A stretch of DNA of 64,000 bases from DATMFV01 sp035555975 (GTDB lineage Bacteria; Verrucomicrobiota; Verrucomicrobiia; Chthoniobacterales; Chthoniobacteraceae), in contig DATMFV010000035.1 of NCBI GenBank assembly GCA_035555975.1, positions 62,001 through 126,000 on the forward strand. The letters run 5' to 3'. Below, piece by piece: positions 42,488 to 52,493 of this stretch. The first letter of the stretch is position 1, and every line of letters begins with the position of its first letter. Below the pieces are notes generated by a model, which was given only the letters and a program-made list of their open reading frames with translations, was not told where the DNA came from and did not search any database. The position numbers and the translations under genes are program-made.

Positions 42488-45298
42488 ATGCAAATCAAGA
42501 CCTCAACGTCCATGCAAACCAAGCCGTTCCGTTTTCTGCGGCTCCTGCTGCTGTTATTACTGGTTTTCCAGAAAACCGAAGCCGCCCCGGAAACGAAGCC
42601 GGTGCGTTCGGCACACGATTCCACCCAACTCCTCCATGTCAGCCCGGATGGCTCGGATCAGGAAGGTGATGGAACCGCAACGGCTCCCTTGGCGACGGTC
42701 GCGCAGGCCCTGACGCAGATCAAGCCAAACCAACCGGCCACGATCCGTCTCCTGCCGGGGGTTTACCGCGAACAGATCACCGTGCTTCCATTCAAAGAAG
42801 AGGGAGCTTCCGCCCCGGCTTTGACCATCGAGGGTAGCGATGACGGCGAAGTTATCTTTGAAGGGGGAAAACCGGTCACGGAGTGGACCGCTCTTCCGCC
42901 ACCCACCGCCGGGGTTTTCCGCATCAGGAATGCGACCAGCCAGAAGGTTCGGGCCAGTGAAGGAGCCTACTACGAGATATGGGATTCGAAAGCGCGCGTT
43001 CGCTATCGCAAGCAGGCTGATCTCGCCGGGGTTGCCGCCTGGCCCGCCTCCGTCGCGGTGGAAGAAGGAGGCAGCCTGCTCCTTCACACGAAAGACGGAA
43101 AAGAGCCGCGACACCTTTGGCGCAGCAGCCTGGCCTTTGCCATGATCATTGAGCGCGACAGGGTAACCTTGCGAAACATCACCTTCCGCAATTATACCGG
43201 GGGAGGATTGGCCCACGCCGTCGCGATGGATCGCAAGGTGCGCGAGGCAACCATCGAACACTGCCGGTTTGAAAACATCACCTGCGCCATTCTCAATAAC
43301 GGTTCGCACACCCGGATTGCCAACCTTCAGATGCGGGAAGTCAGCCGTGGCGTGGAAAGCACGGGAGATGAAGTCGTCGTGGAAGATTGCCTCATCGAAG
43401 CGGCCACGGGGCGCTTTACCTTCAGTGATAACAACCAGCACCGGCGCAACGGCATTCGCATCTACTACCCGTCGCGGGGCGGCGCCATCCGGCGAAATGT
43501 GACTGCCGGTTTCTGGGCGGGACTCTACATCAAAACAGCTTCCTCACAGGAGGATGCGCTTGCGATTCTCGTCGAGAACAACACGTTTGTCGATGGCATC
43601 AATTTTGGCCCAAAAAAGCACCTCAGGACGTTTCTTCGAAAAAATCTTATCGGACCGATCATGGAAGACGGCGGTATTCGGCGCTTGATGGGCATCGGGG
43701 TAACCTTTGAGGGCAACTACTTCTTTTCGCCTGAATTTCAGCAGACTTCGCCGGTGGGGGGCGATGCGAACTTTACCGGACCGGTGCCGTTTGCCAATCT
43801 GCTTAAAGGGGATCTGACGATCACTGATTCGCGAATGACGGAGCTGAAGATGGGGGCTCCCGTGGTGCATCATGAATGGATTCCCGCAGTCCGGCGTCAA
43901 CTGCCACGGCAGACACCCGAAGAAGCGCCTCCTCCCCTTCGCCTTCTCTCCCCGCTGGAGAAAGTCTCCTCCCGGCAGGGGGCCTTGCTTTTCGCTACTT
44001 TGAACACCCCGGCGGAAGAGGTTTTCCTGAAGGTTCGCCGTAACGGGGAGGAGCCTTGGACAAAGGTGCCCGGGCAGATGAACCGACTGGTGCAGCCGGC
44101 CATTCTCACGACCCCGGCTCCTGTAGAACCGCCAAAGCCTTCTTCCGCCACTCCCTATCTTTTCGATCTGACCCGCGGCCAGCTTGCCCCGGAGGGCGCT
44201 TACGAAGCGGTCCTCGTAGCCCGTCAGGAAAATGGGAAACCCGTGGAATCCGATCTCGTTTCCTTTCGAACGGCGGGTGATCCCAAGGTGATTCATGTCG
44301 ATCCCAAAGCCCCGGCATCCAATGCCGACGGCACCTCGCAGCACCCGTGGCCGCAACTCCAGCAAGCGCTGGATCGCGCCCTGCCGGGAGATACCGTCGA
44401 GCTGGCACAAGGAGTCCATACCCAACCGGCCCTTCTGCTCCATGGCGGCACCCCGGAGCACCCGATCCTGATCAAAGGCCAGTCGAAGGAGACGACCCTT
44501 TTCGATGGAGGCAAGGAATTCCCGATCCTGTTGAAACTTGAAAACGCGCCTCATGTTGCCGTCGCCGACCTGACGTTGCGCTGGTTTGGCGATCATGGCC
44601 TCATGGCATCCGCCAGCCCCTTCCTGAACGTCGAACGTTGTCATTTCCAGAACAGCCTGACTCGCAGGGGAGCCAACGGCAGGGCGGGCCTTTACCTGCT
44701 CGACTCACCCCATGCACGCGTCGCCTTCAATACCTTCACGACAGCGGAGAACGGAGCGCGGCTGGAGAACTCCCCGGCATTTACCTTCAAGAATAATACA
44801 GCGTTCGGGAATCTGTACGCAGGGCTCCAGGTCATCCATTCAAGCCGGGATTCCGTGCTCACGCATAACGCGTTTACTTTTACCGGAAACGCTTCTGTCG
44901 ATATTCTCGAAAAGGATCGCGCCGCGTGGGACAGCATCGACTGCAATTTCAATAACTACGGTAACCGGCTGAACAACGGCCATGCCCCCGAACGCCCTGA
45001 AAACGACTTCCACCCCGCGTCTCATTATGGAAAAATTTCCGGCAAGGCGATCCTGCGCAGTTGGATCGCGCCGCCCGAAGGGACCGGAGAGGTGGCGGGT
45101 CAAAGCTTCTACTCCATGAAAGCGTGGCGCGAGTTTTCCGGAAAAGATCACGATTCCATCTTTGCCGATCCCGACTATCTTGATCCGCTCAACAACAACT
45201 TCCACGTCCAGCCCAAAAGCCCGCACTTTCTCGCCGATGGAACGCTGATCGGCGCGGAAGGCCGCCTGCTTCCACCTTCTTCCGCTGCAAAGCCATGA
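42488..45298 (+). CDS. Secreted right-handed parallel beta-helix protein (possible polysaccharide lyase or hydrolase)
   Basis: 936 residues from 42488; an ATG at 42512 within a duplicated start region is equally likely and gives the signal peptide FLRLLLLLLLVFQKTEA. The protein has two similar halves. Each begins with the strand pattern of beta-helix enzymes: HVSPDGSDQEGDGTATAPLA near residue 50 and HVDPKAPASNADGTSQHPWP near 605, then ATIRLLPGVYREQITV or TVELAQGVHTQPALLL. Helix rungs such as ITFRNYTGGGLAH and NNTAFGNLYAGLQVIHSS follow. A fibronectin-like linker lies between the halves. PL6- and PL1-like lyases and some hydrolases share this fold; I cannot pick the substrate. Confidence 0.82.
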   Translation: MQIKTSTSMQTKPFRFLRLLLLLLLVFQKTEAAPETKPVRSAHDSTQLLHVSPDGSDQEGDGTATAPLATVAQALTQIKPNQPATIRLLPGVYREQITVLPFKEEGASAPALTIEGSDDGEVIFEGGKPVTEWTALPPPTAGVFRIRNATSQKVRASEGAYYEIWDSKARVRYRKQADLAGVAAWPASVAVEEGGSLLLHTKDGKEPRHLWRSSLAFAMIIERDRVTLRNITFRNYTGGGLAHAVAMDRKVREATIEHCRFENITCAILNNGSHTRIANLQMREVSRGVESTGDEVVVEDCLIEAATGRFTFSDNNQHRRNGIRIYYPSRGGAIRRNVTAGFWAGLYIKTASSQEDALAILVENNTFVDGINFGPKKHLRTFLRKNLIGPIMEDGGIRRLMGIGVTFEGNYFFSPEFQQTSPVGGDANFTGPVPFANLLKGDLTITDSRMTELKMGAPVVHHEWIPAVRRQLPRQTPEEAPPPLRLLSPLEKVSSRQGALLFATLNTPAEEVFLKVRRNGEEPWTKVPGQMNRLVQPAILTTPAPVEPPKPSSATPYLFDLTRGQLAPEGAYEAVLVARQENGKPVESDLVSFRTAGDPKVIHVDPKAPASNADGTSQHPWPQLQQALDRALPGDTVELAQGVHTQPALLLHGGTPEHPILIKGQSKETTLFDGGKEFPILLKLENAPHVAVADLTLRWFGDHGLMASASPFLNVERCHFQNSLTRRGANGRAGLYLLDSPHARVAFNTFTTAENGARLENSPAFTFKNNTAFGNLYAGLQVIHSSRDSVLTHNAFTFTGNASVDILEKDRAAWDSIDCNFNNYGNRLNNGHAPERPENDFHPASHYGKISGKAILRSWIAPPEGTGEVAGQSFYSMKAWREFSGKDHDSIFADPDYLDPLNNNFHVQPKSPHFLADGTLIGAEGRLLPPSSAAKP

Positions 45299-46005
45299 GC
45301 GCCTTTTCGCCCCCCGCATTTCCCGCTGTTCGACCCTGTCGGAAGCCCGCCGCTTTTTCTCTTCTGGAAACGGTGGTGGCGCTTCTCGTGATCGCGGTCG
45401 TTCTTGTGATCAGCGGTGCGACCATCTCCAAAATGCGGGCATCTGCCGGAACCGTTCGCTGTATCGCCAACTTGCGCCAGCTTGGCGGTGCGATCGCGGC
45501 GTATGCCGCCGAGCATAACGGCATCATCCCCCCGGGAAGGGATTACACGAATGGTTTCAAGTACTGGTTCATGGATCCTGAAATGTGGGCATTTAAATAT
45601 ATCGGCTACGATCGCGAAGCCGCGGCACGTCACTTCCGTTGCCCGTTGGATACCTATGTTTCCACCCATAAAAATTACTATAGCTATACGTGGAATGTTG
45701 ATTTCCTTCAGGATTGGCCGCTGAAGGTAAGCACCCGAAATCCCAACGCCGCCAAAATTTACCTTCGCGAGGCTTTCGGCAAGGTCTTGATGGCCGACGG
45801 AGCCAGCAACGCAGAACGCCCCCCCGACCAACCCTTCAACGGCTCGATGGGCGCTCCTGGTCCTCTCAACCCGGCTTCGTCCAAGACGGCCCTGAGCCTA
45901 AGCAAACGCCACAACGGTGGCGCGAACTGTCTCATGGGCGACGGTAGCGTCCAATGGTATCTGTACGACGAGATTCTGACCCCCGCCCTTTCGAGTCACT
46001 GGTAG
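45295..46005 (+). CDS. Type II secretion-like pseudopilin with H-X9-DG motif
   Basis: 236 residues. The prepilin signal is AAFSLLETVVALLVIAVVLV: Phe21 and Glu25 are in place, but the residue before the cleavage point is Ala20 in place of the usual Gly. CIANLRQLGGAIAAYAAEHN follows, then FRCPLDTYVS, and HNGGANCLMGDGSVQW is the H-X9-DG motif. The start overlaps the stop of the beta-helix gene (ATGA). It is the last gene of the cassette run by the regulator at 39794. Confidence 0.88.
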   Translation: MSAFSPPAFPAVRPCRKPAAFSLLETVVALLVIAVVLVISGATISKMRASAGTVRCIANLRQLGGAIAAYAAEHNGIIPPGRDYTNGFKYWFMDPEMWAFKYIGYDREAAARHFRCPLDTYVSTHKNYYSYTWNVDFLQDWPLKVSTRNPNAAKIYLREAFGKVLMADGASNAERPPDQPFNGSMGAPGPLNPASSKTALSLSKRHNGGANCLMGDGSVQWYLYDEILTPALSSHW

Positions 46006-46033
46006 TCAGGGCGGGGGGGAGTGACCAACGCGG

Positions 46034-48604
46034 TCAAACCGCGACGATGTTCACCAGCTTACCCGGGACCACGATCACTTTCTTCACCGTCTTGCCCGCG
46101 ATCGCTTCCTGCACCTTCGGGTTGGCGAGCGCACCGGCTTCAATCTCCTCGCGCGTCGCCGCGATCCCGACGACCTGTTTGTCGCGGATCTTGCCGTTGA
46201 TCTGGAGGACGATCTCCACCTCGTCCTCGACGAGCAGCGCCGGGTCGTAGGTCGGCCACGGCTGGTCCTCGAGTTCGCCGGCGGGACCGGGGAAGTTCCG
46301 GTTGAGCGTCTCCCAAAGCTCCCGCGTGATGTGCGGCGCAAACGGGTTGAGCAACACCAGCAGCGTGCGGATGGCGCTGACCGGCCGGGTCTCCTTGCCG
46401 GTAAAGGCGTTGACGTAGACCATCATCTGCGCGATCGCGGTGTTGAAACAGAGTGCCTCGATATCTTCGGTCACTTTCTTGATCGAGGCATGGATCACCC
46501 GCAGGTGCGCCTTGTCGGGTTCCACCTGATCGCTCACCTTCCCGAGCACCCATTCCCCGGCCTGATTTTCCTCCATCACCAGCCGCCAGACGCGGGCGAG
46601 GAAGCGCGAAACCCCTTCGACCCCGTTGGTGTTCCACGGTTTCATCTGTTCAAGCGGTCCCATGAACATCTCGTAAAGCCGGAACGCGTCGGCCCCGTAG
46701 TCGTGGATCACGTCGTCCGGGTTGACCACGTTGCCCCGGCTCTTGGACATCTTCTGGCCGTCTTCACCAAGAATGATCCCCTGGTTGACCAGCCGCTGGA
46801 ACGGCTCCGGCGTGGAGATTTCGCCCAGGTCGTAGAGCACCTTGTGCCAGAAACGGGCGTAAAGGAGGTGGAGCACGGCGTGTTCGGTCCCGCCGACGTA
46901 GAGATCGACCCCGCCCGGCTTGCCGCCTCCCATCCAGTAGCGTTCCGCTTCCTTGCCGACAAAGCGCCCGGTGTTCGACGGGTCGCAATACCGCAGGTAA
47001 TACCAGCACGAACCAGCCCATTGCGGCATCGTGTTGAGTTCGCGCGTGGCGGTTGCCGAGTACCGGACCCACTCGGGCGCTTTGGAGAGCGGCGGCTCGG
47101 CGGTGCCGGTCGGCTTGAAGTCCGAAAGGGGAGGGGGGGTGAGCGGCAGTTCGCTCTCCGGCAGCGGACGATGACGCCCCTCTTCCCAGAGGATCGGGAA
47201 CGGCTCGCCCCAGTAACGCTGGCGGGAAAAAAGCCAGTCGCGCAGCTTGAAATTGATGGAACGCTGGCCGACCCCCTCTTTTTCGAGCCAGTCGGTGATG
47301 ACCCGCTTCGCCTCCGGCGTCGGCAGGCCGTCGATCAGCGGCGAATGGATCGCCACCCCGTCGCCGGTGAATCCGATCGACTCCGCTTCCGGAACGCCGG
47401 GAGCCTGCACGACCACTTTGACCGGGAGGTCAAACTTCTGCGCGAACTCCAGATCGCGCGCATCGTGCGCCGGGACGGCCATGATCGCCCCGGTGCCGTA
47501 GCCGAGCAGCACGTAGTCGGCGATCCAGACCGGGACGCGTTCGCCATTGACCGGGTTGATCGCGTACGCCCCGGTGAAAACGCCGCTTTTTTCCTTGGCA
47601 AGCTCGGTCCGTTCCAGATCGCTCTTGCGCGCGGTTTTTTCGCGGTACTCGCGGACAGCGGGCCACGCTTCTTCGGTCGTGATTTCGTCCACCAGCCGGT
47701 GTTCCGGCGCGAGGACCATGTAGGTCGCCCCGAAAAGGGTATCGGGCCGGGTGGTAAAGACGGTGATCGAGCGCTCGCCGCCGCTGGCCGGGTCGGCGAT
47801 TTCGAAACGGACCTGCGCCCCTTCGCTCCGTCCGATCCAGTTGCGCTGGAGGAGCTTGATCCCCTCCGGCCAGTCGAGGCCGTCGAGTTCATCAATCAGA
47901 CGTTGCGCATAGGCGGTGATCCGGAGCATCCATTGGCGCATCGGGCGGCGTTCCACGGGGAATCCGCCGACTTCGCTTTTGCCGTCGATCACCTCTTCAT
48001 TGGCGAGCACGGTGCCGAGTTGCGGGCACCAGTTGACCGGCGCTTCGCTCACGTAGGCGAGGCGGACGCTGTCCGGGTCGTCCCCCCGGTAGGTCGCGAT
48101 CGGCTCAGCCCGGCGCGTCTCCGGATTGAACCATGAATGGTAAAGCTTCAGGAAGATCGCCTGCGTCCACCGGTAGTAGGCGGGATCGCTCGTGGCGATC
48201 TCGCGCGACCAGTCGTAGCCGAAGCCGATCGCCTTGAGCTGTTTCTTGAAGTGGGCGATGTTCTGCGCCGTGGTGATCTCCGGGTGCTGGCCGGTCTTGA
48301 TCGCGTACTGCTCGGCGGGAAGGCCGAAGGAGTCCCACCCCATCGGGTGGAGCACGTTATGGCCGCACATCCGCTTGTAACGCCCGATGATGTCGGTCGC
48401 CGTGTACCCCTCCGGGTGCCCGACATGCAGCCCCGCCCCGCTCGGGTACGGGAACATGTCGAGGACGTAATACTTCGGCCGGGAGGCGTCAAACCCCGGC
48501 TCCCCCGGGTTGCGGACGCGAAAAGTCTCGTGCTCATCCCAGTAGGCCTGCCAACGGGGTTCGAAACGATCAAACGGGTACGGTTTGCGACGGTCGCTGC
48601 TCAT
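46034..48604 (-). CDS. leuS: Leucyl-tRNA synthetase
   Basis: 856 residues, the full length for the bacterial enzyme, which charges tRNA-Leu in the cytoplasm. The class I signature is GLHVGH at residues 58-63 within YPSGAGLHVGHPEGYTATD, and KMSKS is near residue 617 in GEDGQKMSKSRGNVVNPDD. The editing domain is present, with VFTTRPDTLFGATYMVLAPE and GTGAIMAVPAHDARDLEFA. The C-terminal tRNA-binding part ends with TVKKVIVVPGKLVNIV. It is convergent with the pseudopilin gene, 28 bases apart. Confidence 0.98.
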   Translation of the reverse strand: MSSDRRKPYPFDRFEPRWQAYWDEHETFRVRNPGEPGFDASRPKYYVLDMFPYPSGAGLHVGHPEGYTATDIIGRYKRMCGHNVLHPMGWDSFGLPAEQYAIKTGQHPEITTAQNIAHFKKQLKAIGFGYDWSREIATSDPAYYRWTQAIFLKLYHSWFNPETRRAEPIATYRGDDPDSVRLAYVSEAPVNWCPQLGTVLANEEVIDGKSEVGGFPVERRPMRQWMLRITAYAQRLIDELDGLDWPEGIKLLQRNWIGRSEGAQVRFEIADPASGGERSITVFTTRPDTLFGATYMVLAPEHRLVDEITTEEAWPAVREYREKTARKSDLERTELAKEKSGVFTGAYAINPVNGERVPVWIADYVLLGYGTGAIMAVPAHDARDLEFAQKFDLPVKVVVQAPGVPEAESIGFTGDGVAIHSPLIDGLPTPEAKRVITDWLEKEGVGQRSINFKLRDWLFSRQRYWGEPFPILWEEGRHRPLPESELPLTPPPLSDFKPTGTAEPPLSKAPEWVRYSATATRELNTMPQWAGSCWYYLRYCDPSNTGRFVGKEAERYWMGGGKPGGVDLYVGGTEHAVLHLLYARFWHKVLYDLGEISTPEPFQRLVNQGIILGEDGQKMSKSRGNVVNPDDVIHDYGADAFRLYEMFMGPLEQMKPWNTNGVEGVSRFLARVWRLVMEENQAGEWVLGKVSDQVEPDKAHLRVIHASIKKVTEDIEALCFNTAIAQMMVYVNAFTGKETRPVSAIRTLLVLLNPFAPHITRELWETLNRNFPGPAGELEDQPWPTYDPALLVEDEVEIVLQINGKIRDKQVVGIAATREEIEAGALANPKVQEAIAGKTVKKVIVVPGKLVNIVAV

Positions 48605-48730
48605 GAGAAAGGAGGGAAGCTTAAGCCACCCGCGCCGGAGGGAAAGGCTAAAACGCAGAAGCTGTTTTCCCCGTCGCTTCCAGCCGCGACCGGCACTGTT
48701 ATCCCAGGCCTTTGGTCCAACACGGCGGCT

Positions 48731-49024
48731 TTACGCCACCTTCGCAAGCGGGCGCACTTCCTTCTCGACAGCTTTCCAGTCCGCGACGGCGAGATCGTAG
48801 AGCGATTGCAGGCCGAGCCAGAACTCCGGGGCGTTCCCGTAGAATCGGGCCAGCCGGAGGGCGGTATCGGTCGTGACGCTACGCCGCCCCTTGATGATTT
48901 CCGTCAAACGACTGTGGGGAATGTTCAACGCCTTTGCCAGCGCGTACTGCGTCAAGCCGTAGTCTTCGAGGAAATCCTCCTTGATCACCTCCCCAGGATG
49001 CCATGGCTGAAGTTGATGAGTCAT
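48731..49024 (-). CDS. HigA-family antitoxin-like XRE regulator (orphan)
   Basis: 97 residues from the ATG at 49024. It matches the HigA/VapI type: HPGEVIKEDFLEDYGLTQYA, LAKALNIPHSRLTEIIKGRR, and SVTTDTALRLARFYGNAPEF with WLGLQSLYDL. The helix-turn-helix spans about residues 25-65. HigB toxins are normally encoded directly upstream; here the upstream 80 bases lead straight to a tRNA gene and downstream is leuS, so no partner is seen. It may be a remnant or act alone as a repressor. Confidence 0.88.
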   Translation of the reverse strand: MTHQLQPWHPGEVIKEDFLEDYGLTQYALAKALNIPHSRLTEIIKGRRSVTTDTALRLARFYGNAPEFWLGLQSLYDLAVADWKAVEKEVRPLAKVA

Positions 49025-49108
49025 AACGTAACCCACACAGGATTCATCTTGCCTTCGTTACCCGGGGCGAACAGATAGCCCCCTGAAAAATTCCTACACG
49101 CGAAAAAA

Positions 49109-49183
49109 TGGTGCGCGGTGCAGGTTTCGAACCTGCGACCCCTGCCGTGTGAAGGCAATGCTCTACCACTGAGCTAACCGCGC
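49109..49183 (-). tRNA. tRNA-Val (anticodon CAC)
   Basis: A complete cloverleaf on the minus strand: acceptor stem GCGCGGT/ACCGCGC, D arm GCTC/GAGC, anticodon loop TTCACAC giving CAC, T arm GCAGG/CCTGC with TTCGAAA, and an encoded CCA end (49111-49109). It reads GTG codons. Six T follow the CCA and may end transcription. Confidence 0.95.
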
Positions 49184-49275
49184 CCTGAAAGAAGCGTCTC
49201 TCCGACGAGCGATGAGGCGTCTCTCCAACGCCGCTATCATTACGCGGGAACGGCTTGGGCGGCAATGGTTTTTTT

Positions 49276-52266
49276 TCACAAGGTCGCCTGGAGCACGCGC
49301 ACCCGGAAGCGGTCGGGTTTGCGGAAACGGGCGGCGACGGCGGCTTCGTTGCCCGGGTCAAAGGCATCGTCGAGCGGCGGATTCCATTCGGGAACGAGTT
49401 CAAAGGTGATCCGCAGGCGCGCCGTCGCCCGCACCCGTTTCCCGCCGCCCGGCGTCTCCACGATCGCCTGCCCGATGGCGTAGACCGAGAAGACGCTGCC
49501 CCGGGTGGTCACCAGTTCCGCGATCCGCCGGAAAAGCTCCTCGCGCCCCCGGTCGTAAAGCGATTGCGGCGCGGCGGTGCCGACAAAGCCGGGCCGGAAG
49601 GCGAGCGCCTGCGAAAGTTCGCCGCGTTCCAGAAAAGGGCCCTCCTGCAACCGGTCGCTGATCCCCGCCACGATCGTCTCCACCGTGCTCCGTGGCAGGG
49701 GTTGACCGGCCAGCGCCGGATCGGCCTGCGGGCCGTGCGTCAGCTCCAGCCCGTGCAGGAGCGCCCGGAACGCCGTGCCGCCGTCGCGATGCACGCCGTT
49801 GACATTGATCCGCGCGGGCAGTTCCATCGCCGCATCGGTCGAAAAAATATCGCACAAACGCCAGGCGGCCCATTGGCGGCTGAGGCTGGCCGGGTCGCCG
49901 TCCCACAATGGATCGGGCTGGCCGATCGCGAGCGTCCGCCCGCCGCCCCGGCTGTAGGTGATCTCCTTCGACGGCCCCAGCCCCCGCGCCGGGTCGTAAA
50001 GGTGCCCCAGTTCGCCGATCGAATGCATCGGCCCGTCGGCCACGACCATCGGCGTATTGGCTCCGGTGAGCGACATCGGAAAGGGGTCGGGCCATGAGGT
50101 CGGGTCGACATATTCGGCATTGAACGCGCCGAGGGAACTCTTGGCGGGCACCTGCCGGTTGCCGAGCTTGCTCTGGTAGAAACGGGTCTGCTCATCGTCG
50201 CCTTCCGGAGCATAAAAGCGCAGATAAAGCTGCTCGTAGCTGGAACGGGGATCGCCCGTCTGCGACTGGTCGAGATTTCCATGCAGACTGCCGCCGCGAA
50301 TGAAAAACTCGCCATGGTTCAGGATGGTATCCTTCTCCGGATCGCCTTCGTCGTCGTTGTGAAGCGAAAGCGCATTGTTGCCGGAGGAATCGCCCCGGAC
50401 CAGCGGCAGCGCGGCGAATGATTCCAGGATGCCGAACTGATTGCCCAGGACGACCTGCGTCCCGTAGTCGGTGGTGTTGGTGTGACGGGGGATGAGATTC
50501 ACCCGGAAATGGCCCGATGTCACCTTGTTCCTGGTCGTCCCCGTATAGCGTCGCGCCGACTCCTCCACCGGCAGGGTGATCAGCCACGGAGATTCCTGCG
50601 GCGTTTCATCCTCCGCCGGTGAAAGGGATGGCCCCCGCGAAAGCAGCGCCGGGGGTGGCGAAGGGTCGGTGGTCAGGACCGTGGCGCGTCCGGCGGGGAA
50701 GACCAGGTCGGAAGGAAGCGGGATCTCGATCGGCCGGCCCTCCGGGATTTCCGTCCCGCCGCCGGTGTCAAACGCCGGTTGATGGGCGATCCGCAGGAAC
50801 GGCTCCGGGCCGAGATCGGCCATCGTAATATCCCGGGCGCTCAGGTTCCAGAACTCGAAGTAATAGTCGAGGTGGAAGTCAAACTCCGAGGAAGTCACCT
50901 TTTGGGGCCCTTTCACCGGACTGAACTTGTTGAGCTTCACCCGGCAGACAAACTCCTGAAGGTAGGGGACGTTTTCCTTGCCGATCGCCAGCACCGGATT
51001 TTCGCCGCCGTGCTCCTCCCCCTGCTGCGGCGGCCCTTCCAGGGCGATCGCCTCCGTCGGCTTGACGCCGAGGGCGACGGAACGGTCCGCCCGGATGATC
51101 GTCGGCTGCGAGTCGCCATCAATGTAATCCCGCAGATTGGCCGCCAGCTTTTCCAGATAGATCGACTGGTGCGACGCCGCCACCTCCCGCGCGTTGAGGT
51201 CGGCTCCCAGCCGGTAGAAACGTTCCCCGAAGAACGGCAACTGGTGGCGGATCGCTGCGATGATCCGGTCAAGCTCCGTGCGGATCGTCGCCGGGTCCAG
51301 TGAGTCGCTCACCGCCGCATTGAGGTTGAGACGGGCCGCGCCGCTGCGCGAAAGGTTGAGCGCGCCGGAATAAAGCGTCGTGTAAAAGCGGGTCCGCTCC
51401 GCCAGCGGGCGCTGCCCGTCGAGGTGGTTGAGGCTGCGCGGATCAAGCAGACGCCCGCCCGGAAAACGGTCGCGCCAGGCCAGCCACGCCGCCGCCGTGG
51501 CGTCGGGGGTCTCCTCTCCGAGCGCCTCAAGCAAGGCCTGGAGGGGGATTTCCGATGGCCGGCGGCCCTCGCCCTGCCGACGCCGTACGCTCCCGACCTC
51601 GTTGAGATGGTAGCGAAAACTCTCGTCCTCGATCCAGAAGGCGTACCGCGCCGTCACCCGGTCGGGCCGGGCCGGGTCGCTCATCTCCACCCACGGCGCG
51701 CGGATCACCTTGCGCTCGTCCTGCGTTGGCGACCCGATCCAGCCGATCCCGTCCCCGGGAAAACGGGGCCGGTTCAGGTCGACGCTGTTGTCCGGGGCTT
51801 CGAAGGGAGCCTCCGGGTCGACGAGTTGAACCGCGTCGGCCAGCATCGCCGCAGGCTGGCCCGAAGCGCCGGAAAAGAGCGGATGGTGACGCCCGGTCGC
51901 GGCATCGTAGAGAAAGGTCCCCTCGGTCAGAAGCGCTCCATCCGCATCCGGCAGCGCACCCCAGAGGGTGACCGAATCGGGACATGCCTCGAAAAACCCG
52001 CGCATCGTCGCCATTGCCATCTGCACCCCGGCATCCGCCGCAAACTCGGCCCGGTTCAGGTTAAGATACGCCCGCGTCGTCGCCTGTTCACTGCGGACGC
52101 TGGAGAAAAACGCCACCACGATGATTGAAAGCATCGTGATCATCGCCAGCGTCACGATCAGGGCAAATCCTTTCCCGCCCCGGGAAAAGGCAACCCGGTG
52201 CGATGCCACACGCGGTTGAGGATCGCAACCCGCCGGAGCGTTCGGGAATTCAGGTTTCGAGATCAC
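49276..52266 (-). CDS. Verru_Chthon cassette protein A-like pseudopilin-type protein
   Basis: 996 residues from a GTG at 52266; an in-frame GTG at 52209 is also possible. The N-terminus has GKGFALIVTLAMITMLSIIV, a prepilin/PilX-like membrane segment lacking the usual Glu at mature position 5, then FFSSVRSEQATTRAYLNLNR and AEFAADAGVQMAM. The long remainder with PRFPGDGIGWIGSP and RYAFWIEDESFRYHLNEVG fits Verru_Chthon cassette protein A, a type known from Verrucomicrobia with companions B, C and D. None of the companions is next to it. It may act as a large minor pilin; the function is unproven. Confidence 0.82.
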   Translation of the reverse strand: MISKPEFPNAPAGCDPQPRVASHRVAFSRGGKGFALIVTLAMITMLSIIVVAFFSSVRSEQATTRAYLNLNRAEFAADAGVQMAMATMRGFFEACPDSVTLWGALPDADGALLTEGTFLYDAATGRHHPLFSGASGQPAAMLADAVQLVDPEAPFEAPDNSVDLNRPRFPGDGIGWIGSPTQDERKVIRAPWVEMSDPARPDRVTARYAFWIEDESFRYHLNEVGSVRRRQGEGRRPSEIPLQALLEALGEETPDATAAAWLAWRDRFPGGRLLDPRSLNHLDGQRPLAERTRFYTTLYSGALNLSRSGAARLNLNAAVSDSLDPATIRTELDRIIAAIRHQLPFFGERFYRLGADLNAREVAASHQSIYLEKLAANLRDYIDGDSQPTIIRADRSVALGVKPTEAIALEGPPQQGEEHGGENPVLAIGKENVPYLQEFVCRVKLNKFSPVKGPQKVTSSEFDFHLDYYFEFWNLSARDITMADLGPEPFLRIAHQPAFDTGGGTEIPEGRPIEIPLPSDLVFPAGRATVLTTDPSPPPALLSRGPSLSPAEDETPQESPWLITLPVEESARRYTGTTRNKVTSGHFRVNLIPRHTNTTDYGTQVVLGNQFGILESFAALPLVRGDSSGNNALSLHNDDEGDPEKDTILNHGEFFIRGGSLHGNLDQSQTGDPRSSYEQLYLRFYAPEGDDEQTRFYQSKLGNRQVPAKSSLGAFNAEYVDPTSWPDPFPMSLTGANTPMVVADGPMHSIGELGHLYDPARGLGPSKEITYSRGGGRTLAIGQPDPLWDGDPASLSRQWAAWRLCDIFSTDAAMELPARINVNGVHRDGGTAFRALLHGLELTHGPQADPALAGQPLPRSTVETIVAGISDRLQEGPFLERGELSQALAFRPGFVGTAAPQSLYDRGREELFRRIAELVTTRGSVFSVYAIGQAIVETPGGGKRVRATARLRITFELVPEWNPPLDDAFDPGNEAAVAARFRKPDRFRVRVLQATL

Positions 52267-52493
52267 ACCGCAACATCAACCCGGCAATGGCTGAACTCCG
52301 GCCTGGAGAGGAGCGCTTCTTTTGAGGATGACGTTCATGTTCAGAGAACCAGGTTCGTACGCGGCGAGCATCGCAAACACGCTGCCTCAAGACAAGTCCG
52401 CATTCGTCCCCTCGGAAAATCGCGTCTTTCACGCCTCAAAGTAAAAATAGGCGAAAAAAGAGCTTGCCTGAAACGGGTCCGGATGATTACACC

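Noticed and set aside
46331..48136. A 601-codon plus-strand frame opposite leuS
   Set aside because: leuS is certain on the other strand and this frame has no recognisable domain.
49044..49403. A minus-strand frame upstream of HigA as a possible HigB toxin
   Set aside because: It runs through the tRNA-Val gene and has no RelE/HigB motif.
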